Below are positions 1 through 10,381 of a DNA stretch of 64,000 nt, piece by piece. This stretch comes from Hyaloperonospora brassicae. Its lineage: Eukaryota; Oomycota; Peronosporomycetes; Peronosporales; Peronosporaceae. Location: NCBI GenBank assembly GCA_947650285.1, contig CANTFL010001181.1:224890-288889 (forward strand), in the 5' to 3' direction. Every line of letters begins with the position of its first letter. Positions within the stretch are counted from its first letter, which is position 1. The position numbers were made by a program, and so were the translations under genes. Below the pieces are notes generated by a model. That model had not been told where the DNA came from, searched no databases, and saw only the letters and a program-made list of their open reading frames with translations.

Positions 1-32
1 TGTGGACTAACGAATGCCGCATGACCTCGTAG
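1..32 (+). other. 3' end of an intron in the DDX20-like helicase gene
   Basis: Bases 30-32 read TAG and fall just before codons that match a helicase C-terminal core. A CTAAC branch-point-like motif lies at 7-11, about 20 bases before the acceptor, as expected for a short oomycete intron. The donor lies outside the window. Confidence 0.7.
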
Positions 33-473
33 GTGAACTTGGATTTACCGCGGGACCCCGCAACGTACTTGCACCGTGTTGGACGAAGTGGGCGTTTCGG
101 TGGGAAAGGATTGGCTGTGACGTTGCTCTCGTGCAGTGACATGCAAAGCATCCACCTCCTCGGTCAGGTGTTCAAGATGGAGATCAGCGAGCTGCCATCT
201 CCAGTTCCTCTCGACATTTACACGTACGTCGCTGTAGCGGGAGATGGCGATCCTGGCGAAGCAGTGCAGTCGACAGCGTTTGCAGATCCAGACACGCCGC
301 CTGCTACAGAGACTAGCAGTGAAGTTACCGTCTGCGATGCTGAAAGCGACATCAAGAGTGCGAATACCAATCAGAGTGCAGAGCAGCACGTCGCAGTTGA
401 TAAGTGGTCATCGCGAGCTCGGTACGACGCGGAGGAACGAGCGTATGAGCAGTGGTTGAAGCTGTTGCTGTAG
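33..473 (+). CDS. DEAD-box RNA helicase, C-terminal exon (DDX20/Gemin3-like), partial
   Basis: This last exon encodes about 146 residues and starts after an acceptor TAG, so its first codon GTG is internal. It opens with NLDLPRDPATYLHRVGRSGRFG, split here as NLDLPRDPATYLH and RVGRSGRFG. The HRxGRxGRxG part is helicase motif VI, which contacts ATP and RNA in the second RecA-like domain. The wording around it resembles DDX20-type helicases, which in animals belong to the SMN complex; that assignment is inference from a short segment. After the core there is a low-complexity acidic linker and a C-terminal stretch rich in charged residues and Trp (DKWSSRARYDAEERAYEQWL). The ATP-binding half lies to the left of the window. 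Confidence 0.75.
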   Translation: MNLDLPRDPATYLHRVGRSGRFGGKGLAVTLLSCSDMQSIHLLGQVFKMEISELPSPVPLDIYTYVAVAGDGDPGEAVQSTAFADPDTPPATETSSEVTVCDAESDIKSANTNQSAEQHVAVDKWSSRARYDAEERAYEQWLKLLL

Positions 474-1191
474 TCGAGCAGGTTTTGCAGCAACGAATGT
501 GGTTCATCGAGCGATACGCAATGGACAGACACATGCTCATGTGACTCGCTGCATGTTGTCAGAGATGCAACAGGGACTTCAACGTGGTCGTGTGGCATGG
601 TATGTAGCCATGCTGGATGGACCACCGGTCCGATTGTGACAACGTATGTGCATTAGGTGGCACCGACTTGCTAGCAGGCACTTTTGCATGTTCGTCGAAG
701 GTTCTTTGCGTACCCAATCTAAGCCAGCGAGGTCAAGTTGCTACCCAAAATAGAAAGCGTCTTTCTCTTGACCCTCGTAGTCATGGCCCCATTTCTGGCC
801 TGTGCTCGGGAAAATTACGAAATCAGCCAGCGGGAGTACCGTCTCCCTCTGTCGTTTCGCATGATCCTGCGATAACGTATGTTACGACTGCGACACAGCG
901 CCGATACTCCGCCTGCTCTTTGTGCCTCGAGCCGCGCGACTGTCCTTCCTTCCTTCCTTCTACCCTGTCAAACGCGATACTTCTCTCGCGGACTCTGCTT
1001 GCGTCAAACCCCTTCAAGCGCTTCGCACTCACTCACTCGCGCGCGCTCTCTCTCTCGAGACGTCGCTTGGCCAACGCGCGCACCTGTCTGTAGCCGTCAC
1101 ATCCCCTCGTAACCGCTCGTGGCCCCTTCCACTACCACCGCCACCACCACCACAACTCCAACTACAAGCAACACACTCGTCCATACCGGCC
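474..1191. other. Intergenic region and presumed 5' leader of the Rab-type gene
   Basis: No gene is supported here. From about 940 the plus strand becomes strongly pyrimidine-rich (CCTTCCTTCCTTC at 944-960, CT runs near 1050), as often seen in oomycete promoters and leaders. Reading frames across it open only from non-ATG codons and match nothing I know. Confidence 0.4.
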
Positions 1192-2448
1192 ATGCCTGCA
1201 AGCACGAACCGCAAGGTGGCGTCGCTCTCGACCGCCACCACAGCCTCATCCCTCTCCTCCTCCTCCATCACCGACCAGAGCCACAAGAACCCCACCAGCG
1301 ATCCCCACAACCCTACCAGCGACCCCCACAACCCTACCAGCGATCCCCACAACCCTACCAGCGACCCCCACAACCCTACTAGCAAATACCCTACCCGCAG
1401 CTCACCCCGCCATGGCAATAGCAATAGCAGTCGTCGCACCGCTCGCGCTCCGCATGTGCCGTCCCGCCCGTCGCTGCTTAGTTACGAGTCGGCCCACGAC
1501 GTCGTCGCGCAGCACCAGGTGTTCCAACGTGCGACGTCGGCCAAGACCTCGACGGCTGACTCGTTCCGCTCGGCGTCGAGCGCGAGTCCCCGCGGCTGCT
1601 CGTCGTCGGCCTCGTCGCCCACGGCCGAGTCGATCCTCAAGGTCGTGCTCATTGGCGACTCGGGCGTGGGCAAGTCGAACCTCGTCCGGCGCTTCACGAA
1701 GAACCAGTACAAGCCGCAGAGCGCCCAGACCGTGGGCTTTGAGTTCGCCACCAAGACCATTCGCGTCGGGGACCGGCGGCTGAAGGCGCAGATCTGGGAC
1801 ACGGCCGGCCAAGAACGCTTCCAGTCGCTGACAGCGGCGTACTATCGCAAGGCCGTGGGCGCGATGATTGTCTACGACATTACCGACCGCAGCTCGTTCG
1901 AGCACGTGACGGGGTGGCTAGCACAAGTGCATGAGCACTCGCACGAGAGTTTGGTGCTCGTGCTGGCCGGGAACAAGTGCGACCTCGCCCACTTGCCCGA
2001 GAGCAGAGAAGTGTCGACGCTCGAAGCGGCGCGGTTTGCCGCAAAGCACTCGATGGAGTTTCTCGAGACGTCGGCTCTGGACTCGACGAACGTCGTCGAC
2101 GCGTTCAAGAAGATGATTGTGCCCGTAGGGCGGTTGCTGTCGTCCGCAGAGCCGACTGCGATCGTGCAATTGCCGCAAGGGTGGCGGCGGGTGTTGTCCA
2201 GGACGAGGCCGGGGGAGTACTCCTACGAGAATCAGTACACCAAGGAGCGCATTGCGTTTGCCCCGAAAGAACCGGCAAAGCCCTCGCAGCAGAGCTTTCG
2301 CTCGCCTGCAAATGGGTTGAAGAGCGGGTCGCCAAAGGTTGTCACCGTCACACGTGAGAGCCTGCAGAAACAGCATCAGAAAGCGTATCTCGCCCAGAAC
2401 CAGACGCCGCAATGTGGTGTCTGTGCAAGTGGCTGCACGATCATGTAG
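1192..2448 (+). CDS. Rab-type small GTPase with long Ser-rich N-terminus, WW-like segment and CaaX end
   Basis: The 418-residue intronless protein is about twice the length of a normal Rab. I chose the ATG at 1192 because it is the first in-frame ATG. Residues 1-146 are Ser/Thr-rich and contain a 7-residue repeat, NPTSDPH, at 33-64. The GTPase domain spans about 148-310: P-loop GDSGVGKS (155-162), switch I Thr180, DTAGQE (203-208), NKCD (261-264) and ETSAL (292-296), all intact. Residues 327-360 (LPQGW, then GEYSYENQYTKE, then P) have the layout of a WW domain in which the second Trp is missing. The protein ends CTIM, a CaaX-type prenylation motif, with two further Cys just upstream. Rab proteins recruit effectors on vesicle membranes. 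The closest Rab subfamily is not certain (Rab1/Rab11-like core). Confidence 0.88.
   Translation: MPASTNRKVASLSTATTASSLSSSSITDQSHKNPTSDPHNPTSDPHNPTSDPHNPTSDPHNPTSKYPTRSSPRHGNSNSSRRTARAPHVPSRPSLLSYESAHDVVAQHQVFQRATSAKTSTADSFRSASSASPRGCSSSASSPTAESILKVVLIGDSGVGKSNLVRRFTKNQYKPQSAQTVGFEFATKTIRVGDRRLKAQIWDTAGQERFQSLTAAYYRKAVGAMIVYDITDRSSFEHVTGWLAQVHEHSHESLVLVLAGNKCDLAHLPESREVSTLEAARFAAKHSMEFLETSALDSTNVVDAFKKMIVPVGRLLSSAEPTAIVQLPQGWRRVLSRTRPGEYSYENQYTKERIAFAPKEPAKPSQQSFRSPANGLKSGSPKVVTVTRESLQKQHQKAYLAQNQTPQCGVCASGCTIM
1288..1383 (+). repeat. In-frame 21-bp minisatellite (about 4.6 units)
   Basis: The unit encodes NPTSDPH and repeats head to tail inside the Rab-type gene. Units differ mainly by GAT/GAC and CCC/CCT changes that do not alter the protein. 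Copy number is a likely length polymorphism. Confidence 0.9.
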
Positions 2449-2839
2449 AAGCCCGTGACTCAAGATGAAGGGCACAGGGCCGAAATAGAAAAGCACGCGC
2501 GGATTGACGTAAGATGGAGTCGTTGAATTGACTGCAGCGACCTCGTGGCTGGTAAGACCAAGTCGTCGAATGTCTCTGCTAACATAATTTATTCCTCACC
2601 TTGTGCGTGACAAGCTCAAGGACAAAGACGCTCAAGTTGTTCATTTTCTCTATGTAGATAAATCCCTGCGATGAATGACGTCGAGCTACTACAAACGCAC
2701 GACTGAGTCCCGCGCCACAGTCGCTTTGCTGCTAACTGCGAGTGTCCAGCCAGCAAAGAAAAACAGCGCCAGTCGCAACACCACACGCGCACAAACGCGG
2801 TCAACTTGCACCATGTCGTGCAAACTCTCGACAAATGGC
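2449..2839. other. Convergent intergenic region between the Rab-type gene and threonine synthase
   Basis: These 391 bases separate two stop codons that face each other. I see no gene and no repeat; they should hold both 3' untranslated regions. Confidence 0.5.
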
Positions 2840-4318
2840 TCAATTCTTCTCGCTGAGCGTCTTGCGAATGTGCTCGGCCACAGCAGCAGTCGAGTTGTCT
2901 GCCGTCGATACTCGAGTGGGCATCGATTCCAGGGCCTTCAAGATCGGGTGCTGCTGGATCTCCGACTCGGCCACACCAAGCGCCTCGGACACAACGGGCA
3001 GAAACTTGCCATAGTGCGCAGTGCCCACGACGACCACTGCCGAGTCGGGCTTGTCAGCGCTGGCGTCCGAGTCGAAGCGCGCGGCTGCAGCCGCGCCAAT
3101 CGCACTGTGTGGGTCAAACAGGTAATGCTGCACCTTGTTGTACTCTGCAATGGTCGAGCACACCTCATCCTGGAGCACGGCGTACGAAGCCATTTCGTCC
3201 TGGGCCTTGGCCAGCAGCTCGCCTGTGATCGTCAGCTCCCCCGTTTGCTCAAACGCTTGCATCCAGCCGCGCAAGACGTCGTGGTTTTCGCCCGACAAGG
3301 CAAAGAGGTAGCGCTCAAAGTTGCTCGAGACGCAAATGTCCATCGACGGCGAGATCGTGTGCGCAATGTCGCGGCGGTCGTACTTGCCGGTCGAGAAGAA
3401 GCGGTGCAGGATGTCGTTCTCGTTCGTCGCGACAATGAGTTTGCCCAGGGGGACCCCGAGTTTCTTGGCATAGAACCCTGCCAGGACGTCACCAAAGTTG
3501 CCCGTGGGGACCGAGAACGCAATGTCACCCGTCACGCCCTGTTCCCGCGCCCGAAGGTACGCCCACACGTAGTAGACAATCTGGGCCAAGATGCGCGCAA
3601 AGTTGATCGAGTTGACGGCGCCCAAGTGGTACGTGGCGTTGAACGCCGCGTCGGCAAACAGATCTTTGACGATCGCTTGGCAGTCGTCGAACGTGCCCCG
3701 CACCGCCACGTTGTGGATGTTGGCGTCCATTACAGTCGTCATCTGGCGCTGCTGAATCGCACTCACGCGGCCCTCGGGGAACAGAATGAACACCTCAATG
3801 TTCGCTTTGCCGCGCAGGCCGTAGATCGCCGAGCTGCCCGTGTCGCCCGACGTGGCGCCCACGACCGTAATCGCGTGCGCAGGAGCCCCTGCAGCCGCTT
3901 GTCGCTCGTTCGCGCGCGCGAGGAACACGTCAAAGAGGTTTCCGAGGAACTGCAGCGCAATGTCTTTGAACGCAAACGTGGGGCCGTGAAAGAGCTCGAG
4001 CACGAGCAGTTGGTCCGTGACTTTGACCAGCGGCGCCACGTCGGGCGCGCGGAACGTCGCGGGGCTGTAACTCTTCTGCACGAGCGCGTCGAGTTCGGCC
4101 GACGAGAGCTCTGCGTCGTCGACAAAGAGCCGCATGACCTGCGCGGCGAGCGACTGGTACGACAGCGACTGCCACTGGTCCAGCGCGTGGACGGGCAGCG
4201 TCGGGAACTCGTCGGCTTCCGGCACGAGCAGTCCGCGGTCGGCCGCGAGGCCCGTGAGCACGGCCTGCTCGAAGCTGAGGCCGCGGACGCCGCCGCGCGT
4301 GCTGCAGAAGCGGACCAT
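2840..4318 (-). CDS. Threonine synthase
   Basis: The 492-residue intronless enzyme converts O-phosphohomoserine to threonine with pyridoxal phosphate, the last step of threonine synthesis. The start at 4318 gives MVRFCSTRGG, the usual N-terminus of the family; an upstream ATG at 4549 in the same frame would add 77 residues of low-complexity sequence that do not look like protein. The cofactor lysine is K118 in the motif FAFKDIALQF. The N-terminal SFEQAVLTGLAADRGLLVPE and the later GDTGSSAIYG stretch are also typical. Length and layout match the fungal/bacterial type that is not activated by S-adenosylmethionine. A CCAAT box on the minus strand about 130 bases upstream (near 4446) is a plausible promoter element. 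Confidence 0.95.
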   Translation of the reverse strand: MVRFCSTRGGVRGLSFEQAVLTGLAADRGLLVPEADEFPTLPVHALDQWQSLSYQSLAAQVMRLFVDDAELSSAELDALVQKSYSPATFRAPDVAPLVKVTDQLLVLELFHGPTFAFKDIALQFLGNLFDVFLARANERQAAAGAPAHAITVVGATSGDTGSSAIYGLRGKANIEVFILFPEGRVSAIQQRQMTTVMDANIHNVAVRGTFDDCQAIVKDLFADAAFNATYHLGAVNSINFARILAQIVYYVWAYLRAREQGVTGDIAFSVPTGNFGDVLAGFYAKKLGVPLGKLIVATNENDILHRFFSTGKYDRRDIAHTISPSMDICVSSNFERYLFALSGENHDVLRGWMQAFEQTGELTITGELLAKAQDEMASYAVLQDEVCSTIAEYNKVQHYLFDPHSAIGAAAAARFDSDASADKPDSAVVVVGTAHYGKFLPVVSEALGVAESEIQQHPILKALESMPTRVSTADNSTAAVAEHIRKTLSEKN

Positions 4319-4740
4319 CGCGGGGAAAACGAGAGAGCGCTTTGTGTGTGGGGGGGGCAGAGATGGGTACAAATGTACGTGTGTGTGTCTGGGCGGGGAC
4401 GAGCGCGTGGCGCGACCTTCGAGCGACACGCGGGTGGGCGACGCGTGATTGGCGGTGGTCTGCCAGCGTTTCGCTTCGTGTGGAGTGCCCTTTCGCACAC
4501 GCTTTGGAATCGGCGGAAAAGCGATTGGACACTCGTTTTGGATCGACATTTGTCGACTGCGTGCCCAGTGCAGACAGGAATGATGTCGCCACCAAACGTT
4601 TTCGAGGTATTTACACAGACATAATCGAATACAACGGTGTCATTATCGCCAATGAAGAGCGCTGGACGAGAGCGTTATGTGGCGACAGCCCTTTTTAGAA
4701 TTGGAGGCCGACACACAGCCTAAGGAACGCCAAGAAGAGC
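4319..4740. promoter_or_regulatory. Upstream region of threonine synthase
   Basis: These bases hold the minus-strand leader and promoter of threonine synthase. A CCAAT box is readable on the minus strand near 4446. Both strands have open frames here, but they are low-complexity and unsupported. Confidence 0.4.
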
Positions 4741-5967
4741 GAAGTGGGTAGTCAAATAATGATGTAGCCATTACGCATCGCCGCGTTACATGTCACTACT
4801 GTCACGGCGTTGTTTGGCGTCCGTTTGCGTTTGTTGCAATGCCTGCTTGCTCATGCAACTGTGTATGATCTCATATTCTGCAGCAGTATGCCGAGGGGCA
4901 AGAACTTGACAGAACAAGAGATGGAAAAGGTGAAAGCCTTCAATGATACAAGCATGAGTCATCGAGAGATCGCTCGACGCATGAGTCGATCTCGAGGCGT
5001 CGTTAAACACTTCTTGAACGATCCCCGTCGCCTATAGTGCGTACAAACCAGCCGGAAGACCACCCGTTTTGACTGAAATGGCCCGCTGCCGCCTGCTCCG
5101 TGTCGCTCAGGGGGGTAAATTATCTGCACGGGAGCTCCAAGCGCAACTGGAACTCCCAGTCAGTGTTTCTAGAGTCAAGCAGATCTTGAACGAAAGCCCT
5201 CCACTCAAGTTGTGCAATCGAAAGCATGCACCAGTGCTTACCGAAAGGCACAAAACAGCTCGTGTCGATTGGTGTGCTGAGAGATGCCGTCTCTCCGATG
5301 ACGATTGGACCAAAGCTATTTTTTCAGACAGAAAGAAGTTTAATCTGGATGGACCAGATAGATGGATTCCACGACTATTGGCACGACTTGAAGAGCGAAA
5401 AGCAGGTCTTTTCGACTCGTCAATCCAGTGGTGGCTCAGTTATGGTATGGGGTGCCTTTGGAGGCGCTAAAACTAGCATGTTGGCTATCTTAGAGGGGAA
5501 GCAAAACAGCGAGAAGTACGTAAGCACACTGGAAAACTATCTCGTGCCTTTTGTGGACGAGCTGGGTGGTACTGGACTGGTTTTTCAGCAGGAGAACGCA
5601 CCAATACACCAATCTCGGTATACGAAGGCGTGGCTTGCGGACCAAAGTTTTCCTGTCACGACTGGCCAGCGAATTCGCCGGACTTAAGCCCAATCGAAAA
5701 CGTATGGGGCGAGCTTGCCAGGGCCGTATATAAGAATGGGCGGCAATTTCGGTCGCGAACTGAGCTGACCGAGTGCATTTTAAAGTGCTGGAGAGAAATT
5801 GGCGCCGCTTACCTTCAAAAACTTGCCCATTCGATGCACCAACGGTGCGTGGAAGTGCTGAAGAACCACGGTAACAAGATTGACGATTAGGGACTCCTAG
5901 CAACGCTAAGCTCGAGCCGATGATCAGTTTTTCCTTTTGTGGCTATATCATTATCGTCGTACACTGT
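4741..5967 (+). mobile_element. Degraded Tc1/mariner DNA transposon
   Basis: A broken Tc1-type transposase at 4888-5890 is bracketed by candidate terminal inverted repeats. The left one is at 4741-4769 and the right one at 5941-5967. They share about 16 of the 22 innermost positions, including the core ATAATGAT.TAGCC. The outer part of the right repeat reads CAGTG on the minus strand, a common Tc1 end. I find no clear TA duplication, so the outer boundaries are approximate. Confidence 0.65.
4888..5890 (+). pseudogene. Tc1/mariner transposase, frameshifted
   Basis: The reading frame starts MPRGKNLTEQEMEKV with a helix-turn-helix region (SHREIARRMSRS), then is broken by an in-frame stop near 5035 and by frame changes near 5060, 5360 and 5640. 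The remaining pieces follow the transposase in order: IFSDRKKFNLDG (first catalytic Asp), SVMVWGAFGG, VFQQENAPIHQS and SPDLSPIENVWGEL (third catalytic residue, Glu). The second catalytic position reads Glu instead of the usual Asp (QQENAP). The element is therefore inactive. A full-length product would have been about 330 residues. No host gene is interrupted as far as I can see. Confidence 0.9.
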
Positions 5968-7803
5968 TCACATTCAGCATCATAACTTTTGATCACAAGT
6001 CGAAACTTACAAAGCAAAGAATTGTCATATTTGCCGTTGAAAGGGTTACATGTTGTTACCTTTGCTGTCCTAACACCCGGCTTGCTTGCTTCCAAGTTGT
6101 AAAACGAATGGGTGACAATATCATTCCTGTCCGCACTGTACAAAGAGGTTGGTCGTTCATCTTGGTCGTACTCTGCTGCAAACAATTGCATTTCCACTGT
6201 ACGCACACCACTTGCAATGCTCGGCGAGAGAGTATGTGCGAACTTGAAAAAAAAGGAATATCTCAGCGCGCTACTAAGCTCTTTACTACATACGGTCTCC
6301 TCACAAAGTACAGACTGTCAAACGATAGTCTTCAACTCATATTTTCTCGCAACGAATCACGACGAACATACACACTCTGCAAGTATCGTAGTTTCCAAGG
6401 GTTCCAAGTAGTCATGAACCACCGGGACATATCATCAAGCACGTCTCTCGATGACTTCCCCGATCAGCCCATACATACGATCGATTGCCACGTGTTTGGG
6501 CGTCTCGCGTATTTATGTGGCAGGTCAAATATTCTGGACGATAGATACAACGTCGGAGCTAACGCAGTGCGATAATGAAATACAATAACGATGTGGTAAT
6601 GAATGATCGACGCTCTGGCAATAGCAGACACACATGCGTTTCACTGCCATTTCTTTCGCAGGCACAAGGTCTGCCTACGCTGCGACTAACGTCCGTATGC
6701 ATCACTTGCTATCAAATTGCGTACCACTGCTGCCTCGCATCATTTGTTTACCCGGTGATATGATATTGTGCCAAAGCTTTCTCGCTAGTGACACACCTTT
6801 AGGATACTCGATCTGCAAACGTCATTGCTACGTAATGAGTTACATTGACACCTGCGCGAGACCGAGCGTTGTAAGTCACGCCGTGGAACTTTTACGGTCG
6901 CTATCCCCTTCTCAGCAAACTATGCTGCCAATCCGCATCGCACCGCACATGCATTTGTGTGGTATGTACGTGTTCCTACAAGCTTGCCACAAGCTTACAA
7001 ACGGTAGCTCGAGTACGTAATCGGTAGGCCGAGCCGGCATTAACACCTGTTGTTTTGTCGTCGGCATAGTTGTGGTATCCCAATTCTCTTCTTCTTTCTT
7101 GTTCTTCCTTGTCTTTGTCTTCATTGCAATGTTGTTTCAAATCAAAGACGACATCATCATCACCTTCGAATCGTTGTATTGCGGCCGCATACAACCAACC
7201 AGTGGTCTTCACATGGCTTCATTGCGTACAGCGCGTAAGACATCAGACTGCTCACTGCTGCTTTTGTCCCTACTTTGTCCTTCTCCAGCTGGCACAAGAT
7301 GACAGATAGAACGACCTGCAGGTGCCGATGTGTGTGATTGTTCCAGCACAAGCTGCTCTACCTCTCAGATGCTTGTCCAGTCAATCGACATGCAATGTAT
7401 GATGCTCCTACGTCCGAAAGAGTGGGAATGGCATACGATGGCATCTTCTCAGTATGCAAATAACAATTGTTGTGCACATCCTCCGAGTGGCAAAGAAAGT
7501 CGAGCGCGTCGAAAACAAGGCCAAAAGGTGGCTTGGCATGAAGCATCAGCTGGATGGCGGCGTGAAGACTAGAAGCCTTGGACCTCCGTGCGGACAATGG
7601 AAATGCGAGCTTCCCACGATGACTTCCTTGGATCGAAAAGGGTCGGAAAAACCAACAAAGAAATTCATTTTGCTCGAGTGCTACCTCCTTTGGGGTTTCC
7701 ACAGACTTCCTCTTCTTCTTCTTCTGGCCGGGATCCAGCGGCGGTTTTCACCCGGTCGGATCCGCGTTACGTGAGAGTATACCTCAATGTTTCTCATCCT
7801 GAG
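5968..7803. other. Intergenic region between the Tc1 remnant and importin alpha
   Basis: I recognise no gene in these 1.8 kb. Several frames of 60-210 codons are open on both strands, but composition and content look random. The last few hundred bases should include the 3' untranslated region of importin alpha. Confidence 0.4.
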
Positions 7804-10099
7804 TTAGTTCTGGCCGAACTGGAACATGGTCGGCTGGTCGGACGATGTGCCGAACTGGAACTGCTGTGCGTTTGCATCCGCGTCGGGCGCTAGGCTATCT
7901 TCCGCATCTTCCTCGCCGTTGAAGTATGCTTCAACGATTTTCATGGACTTGACGTAAATGTCTGCAGCACACATCGTTCAGTTTTAAGCACCCACCGCCA
8001 AGTACGAATTGCATCCAGCAAGCATGCATATCGTACCTTCGTTGGCATGGTACTGCAAAGCCTGGATCTTGGACACGCCATCCGCCTCGTCAATCATCGT
8101 TGCAACGTCGTTGATGTCGTTCGTCTTCTGCTGCTCGCCCGCTCGCAAAATGTTCTCGAGGCCCTCGAGAGCCACAATCACAACCTTCGCATCCTTCACC
8201 TCCAGGAGGTCGCACAACGGTTTTATGCACCCTGTGCATGCCAAAAACACACCAGTCAGCGTCACGACATGAAAAGAGGAAAAGCAGTCAGTGCACGTAC
8301 CAAGACTAACAAGGTGCATGATCTGCTCGACTGATCCACCCGACGTGGCATTCGACACTGCCCACGCCGCTTCTTTGCGGATATCAAACTCAGCCGTGGA
8401 CAGGAATCCAATGAGGGTAGGGAAAATGTCGGCCATCATGATAAACTGGATTTGCTCTTGGTTGCCAGCCGTGATGTTGGACAGTGTCCAGCAAGCCTCC
8501 TTTCGGATTCCCTTCTTCGGGCTTTCCAAAAGCGCACGGAGGCACGGCAACGCATTCAGATTGATAATGACCTGTGTCTGCAAGTCGTCGCCAGTCACGA
8601 TGTTACCGACCGTACGCAGAGCAGGCGTCTGCACGGAAAAAGAGTGGTGCATCAGCAATTCGACGATCCGCCGGCAGACACCAGCTTCAATCACAGCTTG
8701 GATCTTCTTGTTCGAGCCATCTGACAGGTAAGACAGTGCCCAGCACGCGTCCGTCAGCACTTCCTCGTCGTGGGTGTAAATGAGCTGGCCCAGAGTCGGG
8801 AGCGCGGGCGCCACGAGCTCAAACTGCGGCTGTGGCTTGCCCCGGCAAAAGTTTGACAGTGTCCACGTAGCGTTACGAAGCATCGTCGGCTTCGAGTTCT
8901 CTGTCAACTGCTGCATGAGTGGACGCAGGGCACCGCAGCGCAGAACCATGTCACGGCACTCGATAGAGTCACCGGCAATGTTTCCAAGAGCCCACACAGC
9001 CTGCTCGCGCACGTCATCGTTTGTTGATAGCAAAAGCTGGCAGAAAATAGGCACAGCACCATGATTGATCACGACCTCGGTGTCTACAGAGGTGCCCGAT
9101 GCAATGTTTGTCAAAGCCCAGGCAGCTTCAAACTGCAGCGTGGGAAAATCCTCGCGCTGGAGAAATTGCACAAACGTAGGCACGACCCCAGTGTCAATCA
9201 CTTCCTTGATCGGCGGATTACGCTCTGCGACCGACATCCAATTGTACACACAATTGCACAGCAAAACAAAATCAGTATCCACACGTCTTGCCATCAACAC
9301 TGTATCTGCTCCTCCCAAGCACCAACCGCACGCACCGATCGACAAGAGCTTGCGGAACTTGGTCACTGCTTCGAGTTGGACAGCCGCGTCACTCGACTGC
9401 ACGCCCGCGACCATCTGCGGCAGCTCCGACAGCTACAGAGCAGCACCAATCAACACAGAATGCAATGTCAGCACAGACCACTCACTGCATGTGACACAAG
9501 GTCAAGGACTTGTACCCGCTGAGCAAGCGTCAGCTCGCCCGCTGCATCATCCGCGGCGGGAGTAGCCGCCGCTCTGCTGTCCTCCGGCGCCTACAGCAGC
9601 AGCAGCAGCACGACGCAATCAGCAAGAAGAAAAAAAGAGAGTCAGTACCACGTCCATCAGTGCCACTCTACACTCGCCCACAATGACAAGTAACTGACAC
9701 CACACGCACAGAGAGACAACAGAAAACAGACACAGAGACACGCAAAGAGACTCAAAAGGGCGTCGAACCCGACCGCTGGTGTTCCAGCAGCAGCAGCAGC
9801 AGCTTTTCTCTCCCCCAGTGCGTTTTTTTTGTCACGTGCTGCTGCTACTTCACACAGCGCTCGCCCCGACGCTTCTCCTTCGTCTCCTTCTTCCGTCTGT
9901 ACGTGTAGTGTGTGTGTGTCTCTCTCTCTCTCTCTTTTCTCGCTCGTACCATTCGACGGCGCTGGTTGATACGGTCCTCTTTGATCGTCTTGCGGATCTG
10001 CACTGTCGTCTCGAGACGGCTCCGACGCGACTCATCGGCGTCGATTCCCTTCTTGAACAACGTTTTGCGCTCGGGCGCTTTACCCGCAGGGAACGACAT
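7804..10099 (-). CDS. Importin subunit alpha (karyopherin alpha)
   Basis: Six exons join to 1599 nt and 532 residues, the normal family length: 10099-9950, 9590-9516, 9432-9336, 9224-8301, 8231-8037 and 7961-7804. All introns are GT-AG. Exon 1 is the importin-beta-binding domain, [18 protein letters not shown] through the basic run NQRRRM. The body is a stack of armadillo repeats with the usual [20 protein letters not shown] and [11 protein letters not shown] type motifs that carry the Trp/Asn ladder for binding nuclear localisation signals. The C-terminus is acidic and Phe-rich, ending QFGQN. The protein carries cargo with importin beta through the nuclear pore. Introns at 9335-9225 (111 nt) and 8300-8232 (69 nt) are stop-free multiples of three. 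Exon 2 (25 residues, linker) is the least certain. Confidence 0.93.
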
Positions 10100-10327
10100 G
10101 ACAACTGCGACTGAGTGCGACGACGACGAGCGACTGAGCGACTGACTGCGTGCGTGCGTGGGACGCGCTTTTCCTTCTTTGGCCCTTCACGCCGGCGCGG
10201 CCAGTAAAGTGGCGAGGAGTCTGTGTGGCCCACGCGAGGCGAGAAGCAAGGTTTTACGAGGGAGCGAGAAAAACCTCGGTCGATCGCGCGGATCGCGTGG
10301 GTATTGCGTCACGTGCAAAAGAGGACG

Positions 10328-10381
10328 CACCGACCGACCGACCGACCGACGACCGACCGACCGACCGACGACCGACGACGG
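10328..10381. repeat. CGAC/GACC simple repeat array
   Basis: About 50 bases of the 4-base unit CCGA/CGAC, interrupted by three-base CGA steps, lie roughly 230 bases upstream of the importin alpha start. Confidence 0.9.

Noticed and set aside
922..1191. N-terminal extension of the Rab-type protein to 922
   Set aside because: It would start at GTG and adds pyrimidine-rich, leader-like sequence; ATG 1192 is preferred.
1029..1439. Minus-strand frame with a LVGLWGS repeat
   Set aside because: It is only the antisense reading of the Rab-gene minisatellite.
2842..4624. Long open frames opposite threonine synthase (649 codons plus, others minus)
   Set aside because: They are mirror frames of a GC-rich coding exon with third-position bias; no domain is seen and composition is Arg-rich.
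5968..7803. Several 60-210 codon frames between the Tc1 remnant and importin alpha
   Set aside because: Low-quality composition, overlapping each other on both strands, nothing recognised.
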